From assembly GCA_038849025.1 (NCBI GenBank), contig JAWCNE010000021.1:1-25421 (forward strand): a DNA stretch of 25,421 bases, given 5' to 3'. Under the pieces are notes generated by a model, which was not told the DNA's origin, did no database searches, and saw nothing but the letters and a program-made list of their open reading frames with translations. This DNA comes from WUQU01 sp038849025. Lineage in GTDB: Archaea > Thermoproteota > Bathyarchaeia > Bathyarchaeales > Bathycorpusculaceae. Made by a program: the position numbers and the translations under genes. This document shows, piece by piece, positions 16,132 through 24,919 of the stretch. Position 1 is the first letter of the stretch; each line of letters starts with the position of its first letter.

Positions 16132-17310
16132 ATGTCAAAAAAGGATAAAAAGACCAGGAAGAACTGGAAGGAAAGGTTGCGGGAGAGACAAATAAGATAC
16201 CAGAGAGCCCTTGAGAGTTATCGAATACGAAGGGAAAGAGAAGCAGAAAAGAAGCCCAAGGGATGGTCTAAAGGAAAAATTCTTGGGGTTGTATGCCTAA
16301 TCGCCCTCATACTTAGTGTTTTTGCAGTATGGCAATCCATCCAGCCGTATAATCAGTCGCATCCGCCTAGCGCCTCGCAAGGGGAACAACAAACACCCTC
16401 ACCCCCTTTAAACGCTATTTATATACGGGCAAACGGTAGTATTGAACCCTCTACAGCCCCTATTTCGAAAGTGAAGAAAGATCAATACGTTCTTACTGCC
16501 GATGTATATCTTCCTATCGTTGTTGAAAGGGACAACATCATAATTGATGGAGGCGGACATGTCCTTCAAGGAATGAATGTTTATGGATCCAAGGGAATTG
16601 ATTTGACTGATAGGAGCGGCGTAACAATAAAAAATATGACAATAAAAGGTTTTGACTATGGCTTATATCTTGTATCTGCATCTAACAACGTTTTGTTGCA
16701 AAACAATTTAACAGACAATTATTGTGGCATATGGCTTGCTTATTCCTCGTACAACCGTATCGTTTCGAACACGCTGACGAAGAACGATTTTTGTGGTATT
16801 TGGCTCAAAAACTCTCTATCTAACAAAATATACGAAAACAGGTTAACATCACATGGCAACTACACCATCTACTTGGGATATTCAAACAATACCACTATTG
16901 ACAAGAATACCCTAGCAAATAACCGTTTAAGCATATTCATCTATTCATCGGTTAACAATTCCATCTCTGGAAATAACATCACCCAAAACTATCAGGGTAT
17001 CCATCTTTCCAGTTCTTTGCAAAACCTTTTAACAAAAAATACCTTCGCAAACAATGACATTGGACTAGGTCTCAGCGATTCATTTAATAACACAATTTAC
17101 CATAACAACTTTATAGACAATGGTGTGCAAGTTACTCTTTCAAATTCAGAAAACATCTGGGATGATGGCAGCGAAGGAAATTATTGGAGTAATTACAAGG
17201 ACTTATACCCACAAGCCGAGGAATTGGACGGTTCAGGCATATGGAACACCGCATATAGCATTGATGAAAATAACCTAGATAGATTTCCGATGACAAAGCC
17301 AGCTTTTTGA
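16132..17310 (+). CDS. NosD-like right-handed beta-helix surface protein
   Basis: A 392-residue membrane-anchored protein. Residues 1-48 are a strongly basic, helical cytoplasmic arm (many K, R and E); 49-69 form one membrane helix; about 70-95 is a proline/serine linker; and about 95-335 is a parallel beta-helix of NosD/carbohydrate-binding type, with repeated N-x-I/L-x-x-N-x-L rungs such as SNNVLLQNNLTDN. The C-terminal GNYWSNYKDLYP and IDENNLDRFPM are the usual ending of archaeal NosD-like proteins. No signal peptidase site is seen, so it is a type II anchor with the helix outside. Role likely in binding surface glycans; copper delivery as in true NosD is unproven, as no nos genes are nearby. 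ATG 16132 is preferred over GTG 16123. Confidence 0.85.
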   Translation: MSKKDKKTRKNWKERLRERQIRYQRALESYRIRREREAEKKPKGWSKGKILGVVCLIALILSVFAVWQSIQPYNQSHPPSASQGEQQTPSPPLNAIYIRANGSIEPSTAPISKVKKDQYVLTADVYLPIVVERDNIIIDGGGHVLQGMNVYGSKGIDLTDRSGVTIKNMTIKGFDYGLYLVSASNNVLLQNNLTDNYCGIWLAYSSYNRIVSNTLTKNDFCGIWLKNSLSNKIYENRLTSHGNYTIYLGYSNNTTIDKNTLANNRLSIFIYSSVNNSISGNNITQNYQGIHLSSSLQNLLTKNTFANNDIGLGLSDSFNNTIYHNNFIDNGVQVTLSNSENIWDDGSEGNYWSNYKDLYPQAEELDGSGIWNTAYSIDENNLDRFPMTKPAF

Positions 17311-17349
17311 ATTAAATAAAATTGAAAGTTATCTGGTTTTCTTTAGCCT

Positions 17350-18759
17350 TCAGAAAATGGATTTAAGTCTCCATAAAATGTGATTTAAAGCTGTTCTTGC
17401 CATTATTTGGCTGTAAAAGTTTCTTTTAACAAAGTGTCTAAGAATATATGTTGGAGAGTAAAAGCTATCGTAAAAGTTTTGCCTTAGTTTATTAATGTCT
17501 TCAGCGGATAGCATAGGATCTTCAAATACTAGGGTTGTTGTGTCGTAGAGTTGCCACTCTGTTGACATTTTCCATCCCATTTTCTCTATTAGGTTACGAA
17601 GTTCGGTTCCAGGATAAGGAGTGGCTATACATATATATACGTCGTCAGGTTTTGTTTTCTTTAAAAAGTTAATAGTCTGTTTCAATGTTTCTGTTGTTTC
17701 CCCTGGATATCCCACAATAACCGATACAGCTACGAATAAACCTACCTCTTTTGCCCATTTAATCGCCCTTTCGTTTTGTTCAACGGTTGTTCCTTTTTTC
17801 ACAGCTTCGAGGATTTTTTGCGATCCCGATTCGATCCCGAAAAAAACTTGCTGACACCCTGCTCTCTTCATTTGGACCAAAATTTCTTTAGAAACACGGT
17901 CAACTCTAGTTTGACAATCCCATGGAAGACCTATTTTTCTATTACAAATCTCTTCACAAATCTCAAGAATCCTTTTACGGTCAAAAGTAATGGTGTCATC
18001 GTAGAACGAAAAAGCGTCAGCGCCATAAACATCTTTTAGCCATTCAAGTTCATCTACAACGCTCTTTGGGTTCCTGGCGCGGAATGCTTTTCCAAAAACC
18101 CGCGACGTCACACAAAATGCGCATTGAAAAGGGCATCCTCGGCTAGTTATTACTGGGAGGATTTTCCTTCCAAAAAGTCGATACTTGTCCAGTGGAAAAT
18201 ATTTGTATGCTGGACGTGGAAGTTCATCAAGATTTTGGATATATTCTCTATCAGGATTGCGAACAATTTCACCGTTATACCTAAAAGTTATGCCATCGAT
18301 CTTATGTAAAGGCTTCTGGCTGCAAGATTTTTGCGCAATTTCCAAAAAAGTTTTTTCTCCCTCGCCCCTGACCACCACATCCACTGCCATCTCTTGAGCG
18401 AGAACTTCTTTATCCATGAAAGTGACGTGAGGTCCGCCTAAAACAACCATAGCCTCTGGACACGCTTTTTTCGCTATTTTCGCGGATAAAAAAGCGGAAT
18501 TTATAGTTGGGGTCATAGAAGTGATACCCACGATGAAAGGCTCAAAAGAGGATAACTCCGCTTCAAGCTTTTCATGGGTGATTCCAATGGCCGGACAGTC
18601 AACTACTTTAACCTCGTAACCAGCCTCCTCAAGAACAGCCGCCAAATAGGCTAAACCAAGGGGCAAATAAAGCTGATGATGATACACTCCTCTTAAAGGA
18701 GGAGGGTTAACTAGTGCTATTCTAATGGGCTTGGTAATTTTCTTCAATTTTTCACGCAC
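17350..18759 (-). CDS. B12-binding radical SAM protein
   Basis: A 469-residue protein. An N-terminal cobalamin-binding-like Rossmann domain (about 10-150; VNPPP, PLGLAYLAAVLEEAGYEV, VVLGGPH) precedes a radical SAM core with C-x3-C-x2-C in SRGCPFQCAFC, then FYDDT and GIESGSQKI. The canonical D-x-H-x2-G cobalt-binding histidine is not there (DCPAIG), which is common in this group. Reaction unknown: relatives methylate, cyclise or modify carbon centres in lipids, tetrapyrroles and natural products. I start at GTG 18759 (VREKLKKITKPIRIALVNPPP) because GGTG precedes it by seven bases; an upstream ATG at 18861 would add 34 residues that do not look like the family. Divergent from a paralogue 233 bases away. 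Confidence 0.88.
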   Translation of the reverse strand: MREKLKKITKPIRIALVNPPPLRGVYHHQLYLPLGLAYLAAVLEEAGYEVKVVDCPAIGITHEKLEAELSSFEPFIVGITSMTPTINSAFLSAKIAKKACPEAMVVLGGPHVTFMDKEVLAQEMAVDVVVRGEGEKTFLEIAQKSCSQKPLHKIDGITFRYNGEIVRNPDREYIQNLDELPRPAYKYFPLDKYRLFGRKILPVITSRGCPFQCAFCVTSRVFGKAFRARNPKSVVDELEWLKDVYGADAFSFYDDTITFDRKRILEICEEICNRKIGLPWDCQTRVDRVSKEILVQMKRAGCQQVFFGIESGSQKILEAVKKGTTVEQNERAIKWAKEVGLFVAVSVIVGYPGETTETLKQTINFLKKTKPDDVYICIATPYPGTELRNLIEKMGWKMSTEWQLYDTTTLVFEDPMLSAEDINKLRQNFYDSFYSPTYILRHFVKRNFYSQIMARTALNHILWRLKSIF

Positions 18760-18992
18760 ATATATACACCAACAGTTTTTAGATTTAAGCACTTTGCAAA
18801 AATTAGTGAAAACATGGCTTGGTGAGTTGAGGAATGCTTGTTTCGTTGGCTGGTCTTGCATCAGACAAACAGGTCTTCAGCGGCGCAAAAATTGCCCAAA
18901 GGCAGCTTGTAATATTAAGGAAAAGTTAAAAAGGCACCTTTGGACTCAATTACGGTTCAATGCTATCCACGCAAAGATAAAAGGGGATTTAA

Positions 18993-20336
18993 TTGATTTT
19001 ACTCATAAATCCAGATTCGCCTCCAGAGTCGCCCTGGGGTTTTTCAAGAATGCTTCCTCCTTTAGGATTAGCCTATATAGCTTCAACGATTGAGAAGGCT
19101 GGTTTTCCGGTGAGTATCTACGACAACTGTTTGATGAGAAAATCTGTGAGTGAAATTAAAAATGAAGTAAAGAGGCTTAATCCAGAAATAGTTGGAATAA
19201 GCTGCAACTCTGTTAATTATGAAAAGTGTGTTGAAATCTCGAAGGCAGTAAAGGATGTGGACCCAAACTGCAAAGTGGTTGTTGGAGGGCCTCATCCAAC
19301 GTATATGTTTGAAAGTGTACTTGAGCATCGAGAAATAGATTATGCAATTGTTGGGGAAGGAGAATGGGCGATGTTAGAACTTGTTAAATGCATTAAGCAA
19401 GGGGCAAATTTTCGCAGAATATCCAGAATTCCAGGAGTAGCTTATAAAAGCGGAGAAACATTTAAGATGAATCCTCCAAAATTTATCCACAATTTAGATG
19501 AGATTCCGTTACCCGCGAGACATTTGCTTCAAATGGACATGTATGATAGAAAAATTGAGTTATTGGACGTGAAGCCTGTTGATATTATGAACGTAGTTAG
19601 AGGTTGTCCTTTTAATTGTAGTTTTTGTGAAACTAAGGAGATATGGGGACATGTCAGCCGATATTTTAGCCCTTCGCGAATTGTGGAGGAGATCGAACAT
19701 TTGATGAACGCTTACGGAACAAAAGGTGTCTATTTTATAGGTGACAACTTTACGATAAATAAAAAGGTAACTAGAGAAGTATGTGAGCTTTTAATAAAAA
19801 AGGAATTAGATGTGGAGTGGATTTGCGATACTAGGGTTGACCTTGTTTCAAGGGATCTGCTTAAAATTATGAGGGAGGCGGGTTGTCGGACGATATGGTT
19901 TGGAGTGGAATCGGGTTCTCCGCGCATTCTGCAGAAACTCAATAAAGGAATAAATCTTAACCAGGCTGTGAAAGCTTTTAAGCTCTGTAAGGAAGTTGGT
20001 ATTAGAACGGCATGTTCCTTTCTCCTGGGGATTCCTGGAGAAAAAGTTGAAGACATGGAAGCAACTTTTAGATTTGCTAGGACTTTAAACCCCGACTGGT
20101 GTCAATTCAATATATTTATTGCAGTTCCAGGCAGCAAATTATACGATGAAGTGGTTCAAGGAAACCTATATAGCCACAGGGATGGTTTCATAACATACGT
20201 TAAAACGGATGACTTTGATTATCAATCTTTACTTAAAATTCAAAGAAATTTTCACAAGAGATTTAACAGAGCCCCAAATAGGGTTTTACGTAGAATGCGT
20301 AGAAAATTTTGCGCTATTCTTAAAGGTTCAAATTGA
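18993..20336 (+). CDS. B12-binding radical SAM protein (paralogue of the divergent gene)
   Basis: A 447-residue protein with the same layout as its divergent neighbour: a Rossmann B12-binding-like domain (LLINPDSPPES, PLGLAYIASTIEKAGF, VVVGGPHPTY), then RGCPFNCSFC (C-x3-C-x2-C), YFIGDNFT, WFGVESGSPRIL and a LLGIPGE loop near the end of the core. The two share motif order and many core residues, so they are paralogues rather than one split gene. The cobalt-binding histidine motif is again not evident. Substrate unknown. TTG 18993 is preceded by AAAGGGGAT, a clear ribosome-binding site, and gives the expected short N-terminus MILLINPD. Cobalamin made by the cob/cbi genes in this window would be a cofactor. 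Confidence 0.88.
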   Translation: MILLINPDSPPESPWGFSRMLPPLGLAYIASTIEKAGFPVSIYDNCLMRKSVSEIKNEVKRLNPEIVGISCNSVNYEKCVEISKAVKDVDPNCKVVVGGPHPTYMFESVLEHREIDYAIVGEGEWAMLELVKCIKQGANFRRISRIPGVAYKSGETFKMNPPKFIHNLDEIPLPARHLLQMDMYDRKIELLDVKPVDIMNVVRGCPFNCSFCETKEIWGHVSRYFSPSRIVEEIEHLMNAYGTKGVYFIGDNFTINKKVTREVCELLIKKELDVEWICDTRVDLVSRDLLKIMREAGCRTIWFGVESGSPRILQKLNKGINLNQAVKAFKLCKEVGIRTACSFLLGIPGEKVEDMEATFRFARTLNPDWCQFNIFIAVPGSKLYDEVVQGNLYSHRDGFITYVKTDDFDYQSLLKIQRNFHKRFNRAPNRVLRRMRRKFCAILKGSN

Positions 20337-20633
20337 TAATGCTGGTGGTTGATAATAGGCCTGATCGAAGCCACATTTTGAGTTTTCAAAAACTTCACGA
20401 ATCTGTTTGGAATTTCTGACGTGGCTGGTATAAGCGTATCGGAATTATTATCCGTGGCTTTATCACCTCAGAATCTTGTACTTGGCTGTGTATTGAGGTT
20501 CTCTAAAATATTTAGAGATATAATTGATATTAAAGAGAGCTCCAGAAAAAGGAGCTAAGAATATTTATTTGGTTTTTACAATTGGCTTCTTAAAATATAA
20601 CATAAAAAGGAGAGGATTGTTTAGCCAGTTATT
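20337..20633. other. 297-base intergenic interval with several inverted repeats
   Basis: Lies between convergent stops and holds no convincing gene. Visible inverted repeats: AGCCAC (20369-20374) with GTGGCT (20421-20426), enclosing TTTTGA/TCAAAA (20376-20391); a second GTGGCTT at 20454-20460 that could compete for the same left arm; ACCTCA (20465-20470) with TGAGGT (20494-20499); TCTCTAAA/TTTAGAGA (20500-20518); and AGCTCC/GGAGCT (20538-20556). The last two may be terminators. A structured RNA is possible but untested. Confidence 0.45.
20500..20518. terminator. Perfect eight-pair hairpin, possible terminator
   Basis: TCTCTAAA and TTTAGAGA pair fully around a three-base loop in the gap between the B12 radical SAM gene (plus) and the PQQ-propeller gene (minus). 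A second hairpin, AGCTCC/GGAGCT at 20538-20556, follows. The position suits bidirectional termination, but no long T tract follows directly, so a protein-binding palindrome is an alternative. Confidence 0.4.
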
Positions 20634-23153
20634 TTACTTTTTTAGTGTTCTAATTGTGTAAAGGGCGTATATGACGAGTATGGCAACTACGATTATTGCT
20701 ACTGTTAGGGCTAATAGATATGGCGTGTAATCTGTAGGTGTTGGGATTTCAGGGAATTCTGGGGCCGTTGGTGCTGCTGTTACGCCTACTGCTGTGAAGC
20801 TGTAGGAGGGCCAGTAGCTTTTGCTTCCTCCGAAAACGGCTGCTATGATGTATGTGCCCTCTTCAGGTGGAGTCCAAAGCTTGCGGAAGACTCCGCCGTT
20901 CAAAGGATCCGTGCAAACAGTGTCAATGTAACTGGTTTTCCCAGCCTCATCAATGGCGTAAAGCTCCACATTCACGCCAGCAACAACCTCAGGCATGGGC
21001 TTCTGCTGCACAAGATACTCCATCCAGCTAGTCATATTTTCGTCAGCAACCGCAGGCGTGTCGGCAACAGCAGGAGATAAATCATTAACGGAGCCTTTTA
21101 TTAGAATGGCTGAACCTTTCGGAACAACATCCTGGGTTACTGTCATCGTTGTTTGAGTCTTACCTTTGCCGAAGCAGTATATGCGGTTGTCGTATCCGCT
21201 ATAGCCTACTAGGTAGCCTTCTGCAATGGCTATAGAGTTTCCAATGAACCATCCTGAAATATCCCATATTTTCTCACCCGTCGTCGCATTTAGGGAATAC
21301 AGCTTTTCACCTCTCCACATGGGCGTGCCTGGAGAGTGCTCACCATTAGCAACATAAATCTTGCCATCAGCAACTGTTATGCCACCGTAGAAGGGCCACT
21401 TGCCATAAGGCGTTTCTAACCCGCTGGGGCCTGAATCGAAAGTCCATAAATGCTCTCCTGTTTTGAGGTCGAATGCGGTAACGCATCCTGAGTAGCCAGC
21501 TACAATAAGCTTGCCATAGGCTAGTACTGCAGGCCAATCGTACATGCTCCAGTCTGTTTTAGTAAACTCACTTAATGGATTGGTGGAGAAACGCTTGTTT
21601 CCTGTTTTCACGTCGAAGACATGCCACTGCATAGTTTCCTTTTGGAAGAAAGCGTAAACACCTTCGCGTGGTAGAGGATTGTTTAGCCAGAGAAGCGATG
21701 GCAAAGCAGGGCCTGCGAAGCCGAAACCGTAGTTTGTTCTGTTTTGGCGCCAAAGCTCAGTTCCCGTAGTAGCGTTATAGCCTATATGGACGAATGTTGG
21801 ATAGGGATCGCCTGGCAATACTGACTCGGCAAGTACTACGCCATCTTCATAGTCAACAAAGCTTAATGATTGCTGTCCGGGGACATCGGGTATTGAAACG
21901 TTCAATTGTATTCCGTCCCTCCAATCAAGCTCAGTGAAACCAGGGAAGCCAGGTCTCCACATCCATCGTAGAGTGGCGGTCATTATGCCCGCTCCGCCAA
22001 AAATAAGGTTCCATCGTTCAGTGATCGCCTTAGTTGAGTTCCACATTATAAACCGGTTGTTCGCGCCACTAATGCTATAAACTAGCAATTCTCCGTGGGG
22101 TCCAAATACAACATTTGTGGAGAATCCGCCTACAGTTGAAGTTGCATTCTCTAGAGTTACTAACAATGCTCCTGTAAAGGCGTCGAACATTTTCCAATCA
22201 GTAGTAGTACAACTCCACAAATATGGTTGGGCTCCATGCTGGTTTGGTGATTCGTAATCAAATATTTGGCCAAAGTTTATTTGTGGCATGTCTTCTTTGC
22301 GCCATATTTCCTCTCCAGTGCGCAAGTCTACGCAGACAACACCCGGCAAATTCACACCCATGAAACCGCCTAACCCAAATATGTTGTAGTATAGTCTTCC
22401 GTACATGATGGTTGGTGGGGTGAACTTCATTTCATAGCTCATGCCAGTGTAATAGTTTGCGCCGTAGCCAAGTTCTCCGCCAACTATACCTCCAAAGTCT
22501 AATTCTTTAGTCCATAGTACGTGAGGGCTTTCAGGTGCTGTAGTATAGGGGTTAAAGGCTGAACCGGCGTCGAAGGGTCTATAAGGCGAGTTGTAGGCTG
22601 GCATTAGCCAGTTTCCTGCTATTTTGTACCATTCTCTGAGTTCTGCGTTTATGGGTCTTGTCCAGTAGCTTGTGGGTAGGGGTATGTCCGGCCAAGCCTC
22701 TATGGGCTGCTGCTGGACCGTAAGCTCCACCACTCGGCTTTGGCTTGGCTTATAATAGACGCCTGCAATGGTCTGCCCTGGAAAGCTAAACTGAAACTTG
22801 TAGGTTCCCGTGGTTGTAGGCTTATATGTGAAATAGGCGCCGCCCACAGCATCAGACCTATAAGGCCCCTTAGTCTCAGTTGAACCATCAGGCTTAGTAA
22901 TCTTCACAGTCATACCCTCCCACCGGTCCCCTGCAGGACCCGCAGCAGTAGGCGGAGCACTATCCAGCCAAAACATAACGCTTACCTGCTGATTAACACC
23001 CACAGGATTCGGCGCCACCTCAATAAAAGCATAAGTAGGCCTTTCAGGAAGCTCTTGAGCATTAACTGGTAGTGCATTGGCAATTAATGTAGCCACTGTC
23101 AACGTTAGAATCAAAACCACGATTGTTGAAGTTTTTCTTAACTGTCTTTCCAT
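20634..23153 (-). CDS. Large secreted PQQ-type beta-propeller surface protein
   Basis: An 839-residue exported protein. Residues 1-32 are a signal peptide (cut near VNAQ). About 35-150 is an Ig-like domain; about 170-660 is a PQQ-like beta-propeller with recurring blades such as VCVDLRTGEEIWR, AFDLKTGEHLWTF and SLNATTGEKIWDI; about 665-795 is a second Ig-like domain; 808-832 is a membrane helix with a short basic end. This is a cell-surface anchored propeller. Whether it binds a cofactor or is structural is unknown; enzymatic PQQ residues cannot be assigned. Start ATG 23153 has GAGGG upstream and an ACATATATT box about 40 bases up. Its ends are visibly richer in G+C than the flanking genes. 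Confidence 0.88.
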   Translation of the reverse strand: MERQLRKTSTIVVLILTLTVATLIANALPVNAQELPERPTYAFIEVAPNPVGVNQQVSVMFWLDSAPPTAAGPAGDRWEGMTVKITKPDGSTETKGPYRSDAVGGAYFTYKPTTTGTYKFQFSFPGQTIAGVYYKPSQSRVVELTVQQQPIEAWPDIPLPTSYWTRPINAELREWYKIAGNWLMPAYNSPYRPFDAGSAFNPYTTAPESPHVLWTKELDFGGIVGGELGYGANYYTGMSYEMKFTPPTIMYGRLYYNIFGLGGFMGVNLPGVVCVDLRTGEEIWRKEDMPQINFGQIFDYESPNQHGAQPYLWSCTTTDWKMFDAFTGALLVTLENATSTVGGFSTNVVFGPHGELLVYSISGANNRFIMWNSTKAITERWNLIFGGAGIMTATLRWMWRPGFPGFTELDWRDGIQLNVSIPDVPGQQSLSFVDYEDGVVLAESVLPGDPYPTFVHIGYNATTGTELWRQNRTNYGFGFAGPALPSLLWLNNPLPREGVYAFFQKETMQWHVFDVKTGNKRFSTNPLSEFTKTDWSMYDWPAVLAYGKLIVAGYSGCVTAFDLKTGEHLWTFDSGPSGLETPYGKWPFYGGITVADGKIYVANGEHSPGTPMWRGEKLYSLNATTGEKIWDISGWFIGNSIAIAEGYLVGYSGYDNRIYCFGKGKTQTTMTVTQDVVPKGSAILIKGSVNDLSPAVADTPAVADENMTSWMEYLVQQKPMPEVVAGVNVELYAIDEAGKTSYIDTVCTDPLNGGVFRKLWTPPEEGTYIIAAVFGGSKSYWPSYSFTAVGVTAAPTAPEFPEIPTPTDYTPYLLALTVAIIVVAILVIYALYTIRTLKK

Positions 23154-23226
23154 TTTATTCCCTCGCCTTGATAATTTTAAAGAACAGAATATATGTTTTT
23201 CCTAAAGTGCAAGCACTGTAAAGGCT

Positions 23227-23886
23227 TTAAGTTATTCCTATCCATCCGCCTATTTGTGTTCCAAAATAGGCTAGAATTGTGAAGACAATAAGTCTAGGTG
23301 TAAAGCTTAAAACCAGAAAAAGGTCAAGGCGCGTTTTTATTAGTCCGCAGAAAAGCGATAAAAGCTCCACTGGCAGAAAGGGGATAAGCCCAAACACTGT
23401 GTAGACAATCCATCCCCATTTGCTCCACAAAACTGAAATTTCCTCAAGCTTAGCCACGCTAACCTTCTTAATTACGTAAGGTCTTCCTAAACTGCAAGCC
23501 AAACCATAATTGATTGTCATGCCTATTGTAAATCCTACTGTTGCAACCAGAATTAGAGGTATGGGCTCAACGCCTAAAGAGGCGGCAGCCACCACGATGG
23601 CCGGGCTTCCAAGGGGCACTATGGTCCCTGCAAGAATTGTTATGAAGAAAATGCCTATAAGACCGTATTCCTTAACAAAGGTTTTCGCATCCAAGAAAAA
23701 CTGCCAGCTGCCGACATTTAAAATTTTCAAGACTAAAATCGTAATTAAGCCTGCAGCCAGCAAGATAATTCCCAAAAATATGGAAGACCTAATCCATGAA
23801 ATCCTAAAGGCGTCTGAAAGCTTCCCCTCTCCTTTTTCCGCTGTTACATATAAGTGTTTAAACGTCTTTCCTTCATGTTTGGACAT
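23227..23886 (-). CDS. VTT-domain (DedA/SNARE-associated) membrane protein
   Basis: A 219-residue polytopic protein of the VTT/DedA superfamily, whose characterised members move or flip lipids. Helices are near 35-55, 74-92, 95-130, 158-180 and 188-215. Family features: the G-T-I-V-P-L-G-S-P re-entrant segment (87-95), INYGLACSLGRPYV (125-138), and FLPVELLSLFCGL (170-182) with its conserved proline and glycine. The 30-residue charged N-terminus is cytoplasmic. ATG 23886 has TGAGGA just upstream and TTTAAAAAG about 45 bases up as a likely TATA box. Transcribed in the same direction as the PQQ-propeller gene, 73 bases apart; that gene has its own possible box, so co-transcription is uncertain. 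Substrate not known. Confidence 0.85.
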   Translation of the reverse strand: MSKHEGKTFKHLYVTAEKGEGKLSDAFRISWIRSSIFLGIILLAAGLITILVLKILNVGSWQFFLDAKTFVKEYGLIGIFFITILAGTIVPLGSPAIVVAAASLGVEPIPLILVATVGFTIGMTINYGLACSLGRPYVIKKVSVAKLEEISVLWSKWGWIVYTVFGLIPFLPVELLSLFCGLIKTRLDLFLVLSFTPRLIVFTILAYFGTQIGGWIGIT

Positions 23887-24014
23887 TATCCTCAGCCTCT
23901 TGCTTCATTTTTGGTTAGGAGTTTCCCTTTTTAAACTGTTAGAAACTTAAATACTTGTTTTGACTATCAAAATTCTTTGCAAGCGTTGAAGGAGGTTTAG
24001 TGAAGGTTAAAACT

Positions 24015-24647
24015 TTATTTATTATTTTCTCTTTTGGCTGTTGTCAACCTGTTTCGTGCCTTTACCATACTGACACTTAATCCCACAGCTAGCAACAAAT
24101 AAAGGCAAGCAACGTTTAAATCTAGCGTTGCAGAGGTTCCTGTGAGATCCTCGTCTTTGACCGTTTCATCTGTTTGCGTTTCCTTTAAAATTGAAGAATA
24201 TTGCTCTTCGCCAACTACGTAAAACTCGAATGGTTTAGTGGTGTACACGTGAGAGTCAGCCCAGAAATTACCGCTCTGCTTAATGCTTTGAACGTAAAAG
24301 TATTGGCATGTATGTTCTCCGTTTGAAAGGCTTATGTTTGCAGCCCAAACCTCAGCAGGCATTTGCCAAATTTCGCAGAAGGTTACGTTTTTGAGGCTTA
24401 ATACTATTTCTTTGCCATCAATGAGTGCTCTAGCTTCACGGTTTCGAATGTTGTCTGGAGTGTGAACAAGCCAAAGTTCAATGGTCTCTAACCTCGCATA
24501 TGCTTGCCCGGATGCAGGTTTCTGCACTGGTTGCAGTATGACTCCGCTGCCTCCATTTCCATATGCGTTAGCCATAAAAAACAACAGCAAAAGAAAGACA
24601 CCAGCAGCTAAGATTATCCTTCTCTCCAATCTTAATCGCTCCTTCAT
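24015..24647 (-). CDS. Secreted protein with C-terminal membrane anchor, unknown family
   Basis: Family not recognised. A 210-residue protein: basic N-terminus and hydrophobic signal segment (about 10-29, LAAGVFLLLLFFMANAYG), a roughly 130-residue ectodomain with a TIELWLVHTPDN motif, two cysteines (in TFCEI and HTCQY) that could form a disulfide, then an acidic stretch, one membrane helix (about 178-196) and a basic tail. Topology is type I with the bulk outside. TTATAAAAGG at about 24681-24690 is a likely TATA box. Start ATG 24647; an AAGGAG inside the first codons could instead serve TTG 24629, shortening it by six residues. Same layout as the protein at 15020-15817, without evident sequence similarity. 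Confidence 0.7.
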   Translation of the reverse strand: MKERLRLERRIILAAGVFLLLLFFMANAYGNGGSGVILQPVQKPASGQAYARLETIELWLVHTPDNIRNREARALIDGKEIVLSLKNVTFCEIWQMPAEVWAANISLSNGEHTCQYFYVQSIKQSGNFWADSHVYTTKPFEFYVVGEEQYSSILKETQTDETVKDEDLTGTSATLDLNVACLYLLLAVGLSVSMVKARNRLTTAKRENNK

Positions 24648-24919
24648 ATAAAACTGGTAGACTGCAAAACTTGTCCATGGAGCCTTTTATAACTGTTATT
24701 CCCATTTCAAGAATTGCCCAAAGGGGTACTGAAATTTAGGCGCCATCGAAGGTTTAAGCAGTGCCTACATTTACATGTTCTGTATATTCAGCTTTCTAGC
24801 AGGCGTTATGATATATATTTGCTGGCTGGCTTTCCAAATCGTTTAAAATTCAAAATTGGAGACATCCAACTCTTAACAATAAACTTCTTATTGCTAAATA
24901 ATTCTTTTCTGCAGCTTAT
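24648..24919. other. 272-base intergenic region
   Basis: Between two minus-strand genes. It carries the TTATAAAAGG box for the downstream secreted-protein gene. The remainder is AT-rich with short inverted AAATT runs near 24842-24857. I see no gene or RNA in it. Confidence 0.4.

Noticed and set aside
18950..18992. GGTTCAAT resembling a tRNA T-arm
   Set aside because: No matching acceptor, D or anticodon arms around it.
18725..19093. 122-codon open frame on plus across the spacer and both B12 radical SAM starts
   Set aside because: It overlaps the 5' ends of two well-supported genes, has no ribosome-binding site and no recognisable domain.
20421..20558. About 45-codon plus frame in the 20337-20633 gap
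   Set aside because: No ribosome-binding site or ATG, and it runs through hairpins; more likely non-coding.
23510..23950. 146-codon plus-strand frame opposite the VTT gene
   Set aside because: Antisense to a clear membrane protein; its residues are a mirror of that coding pattern, without any family signature.
24000..24080. 26-codon plus frame from GTG 24000 behind a strong GGAGGT
   Set aside because: Spacing from GGAGGT to GTG is only three bases, the frame overlaps the 3' end of the secreted-protein gene and the peptide has no features.
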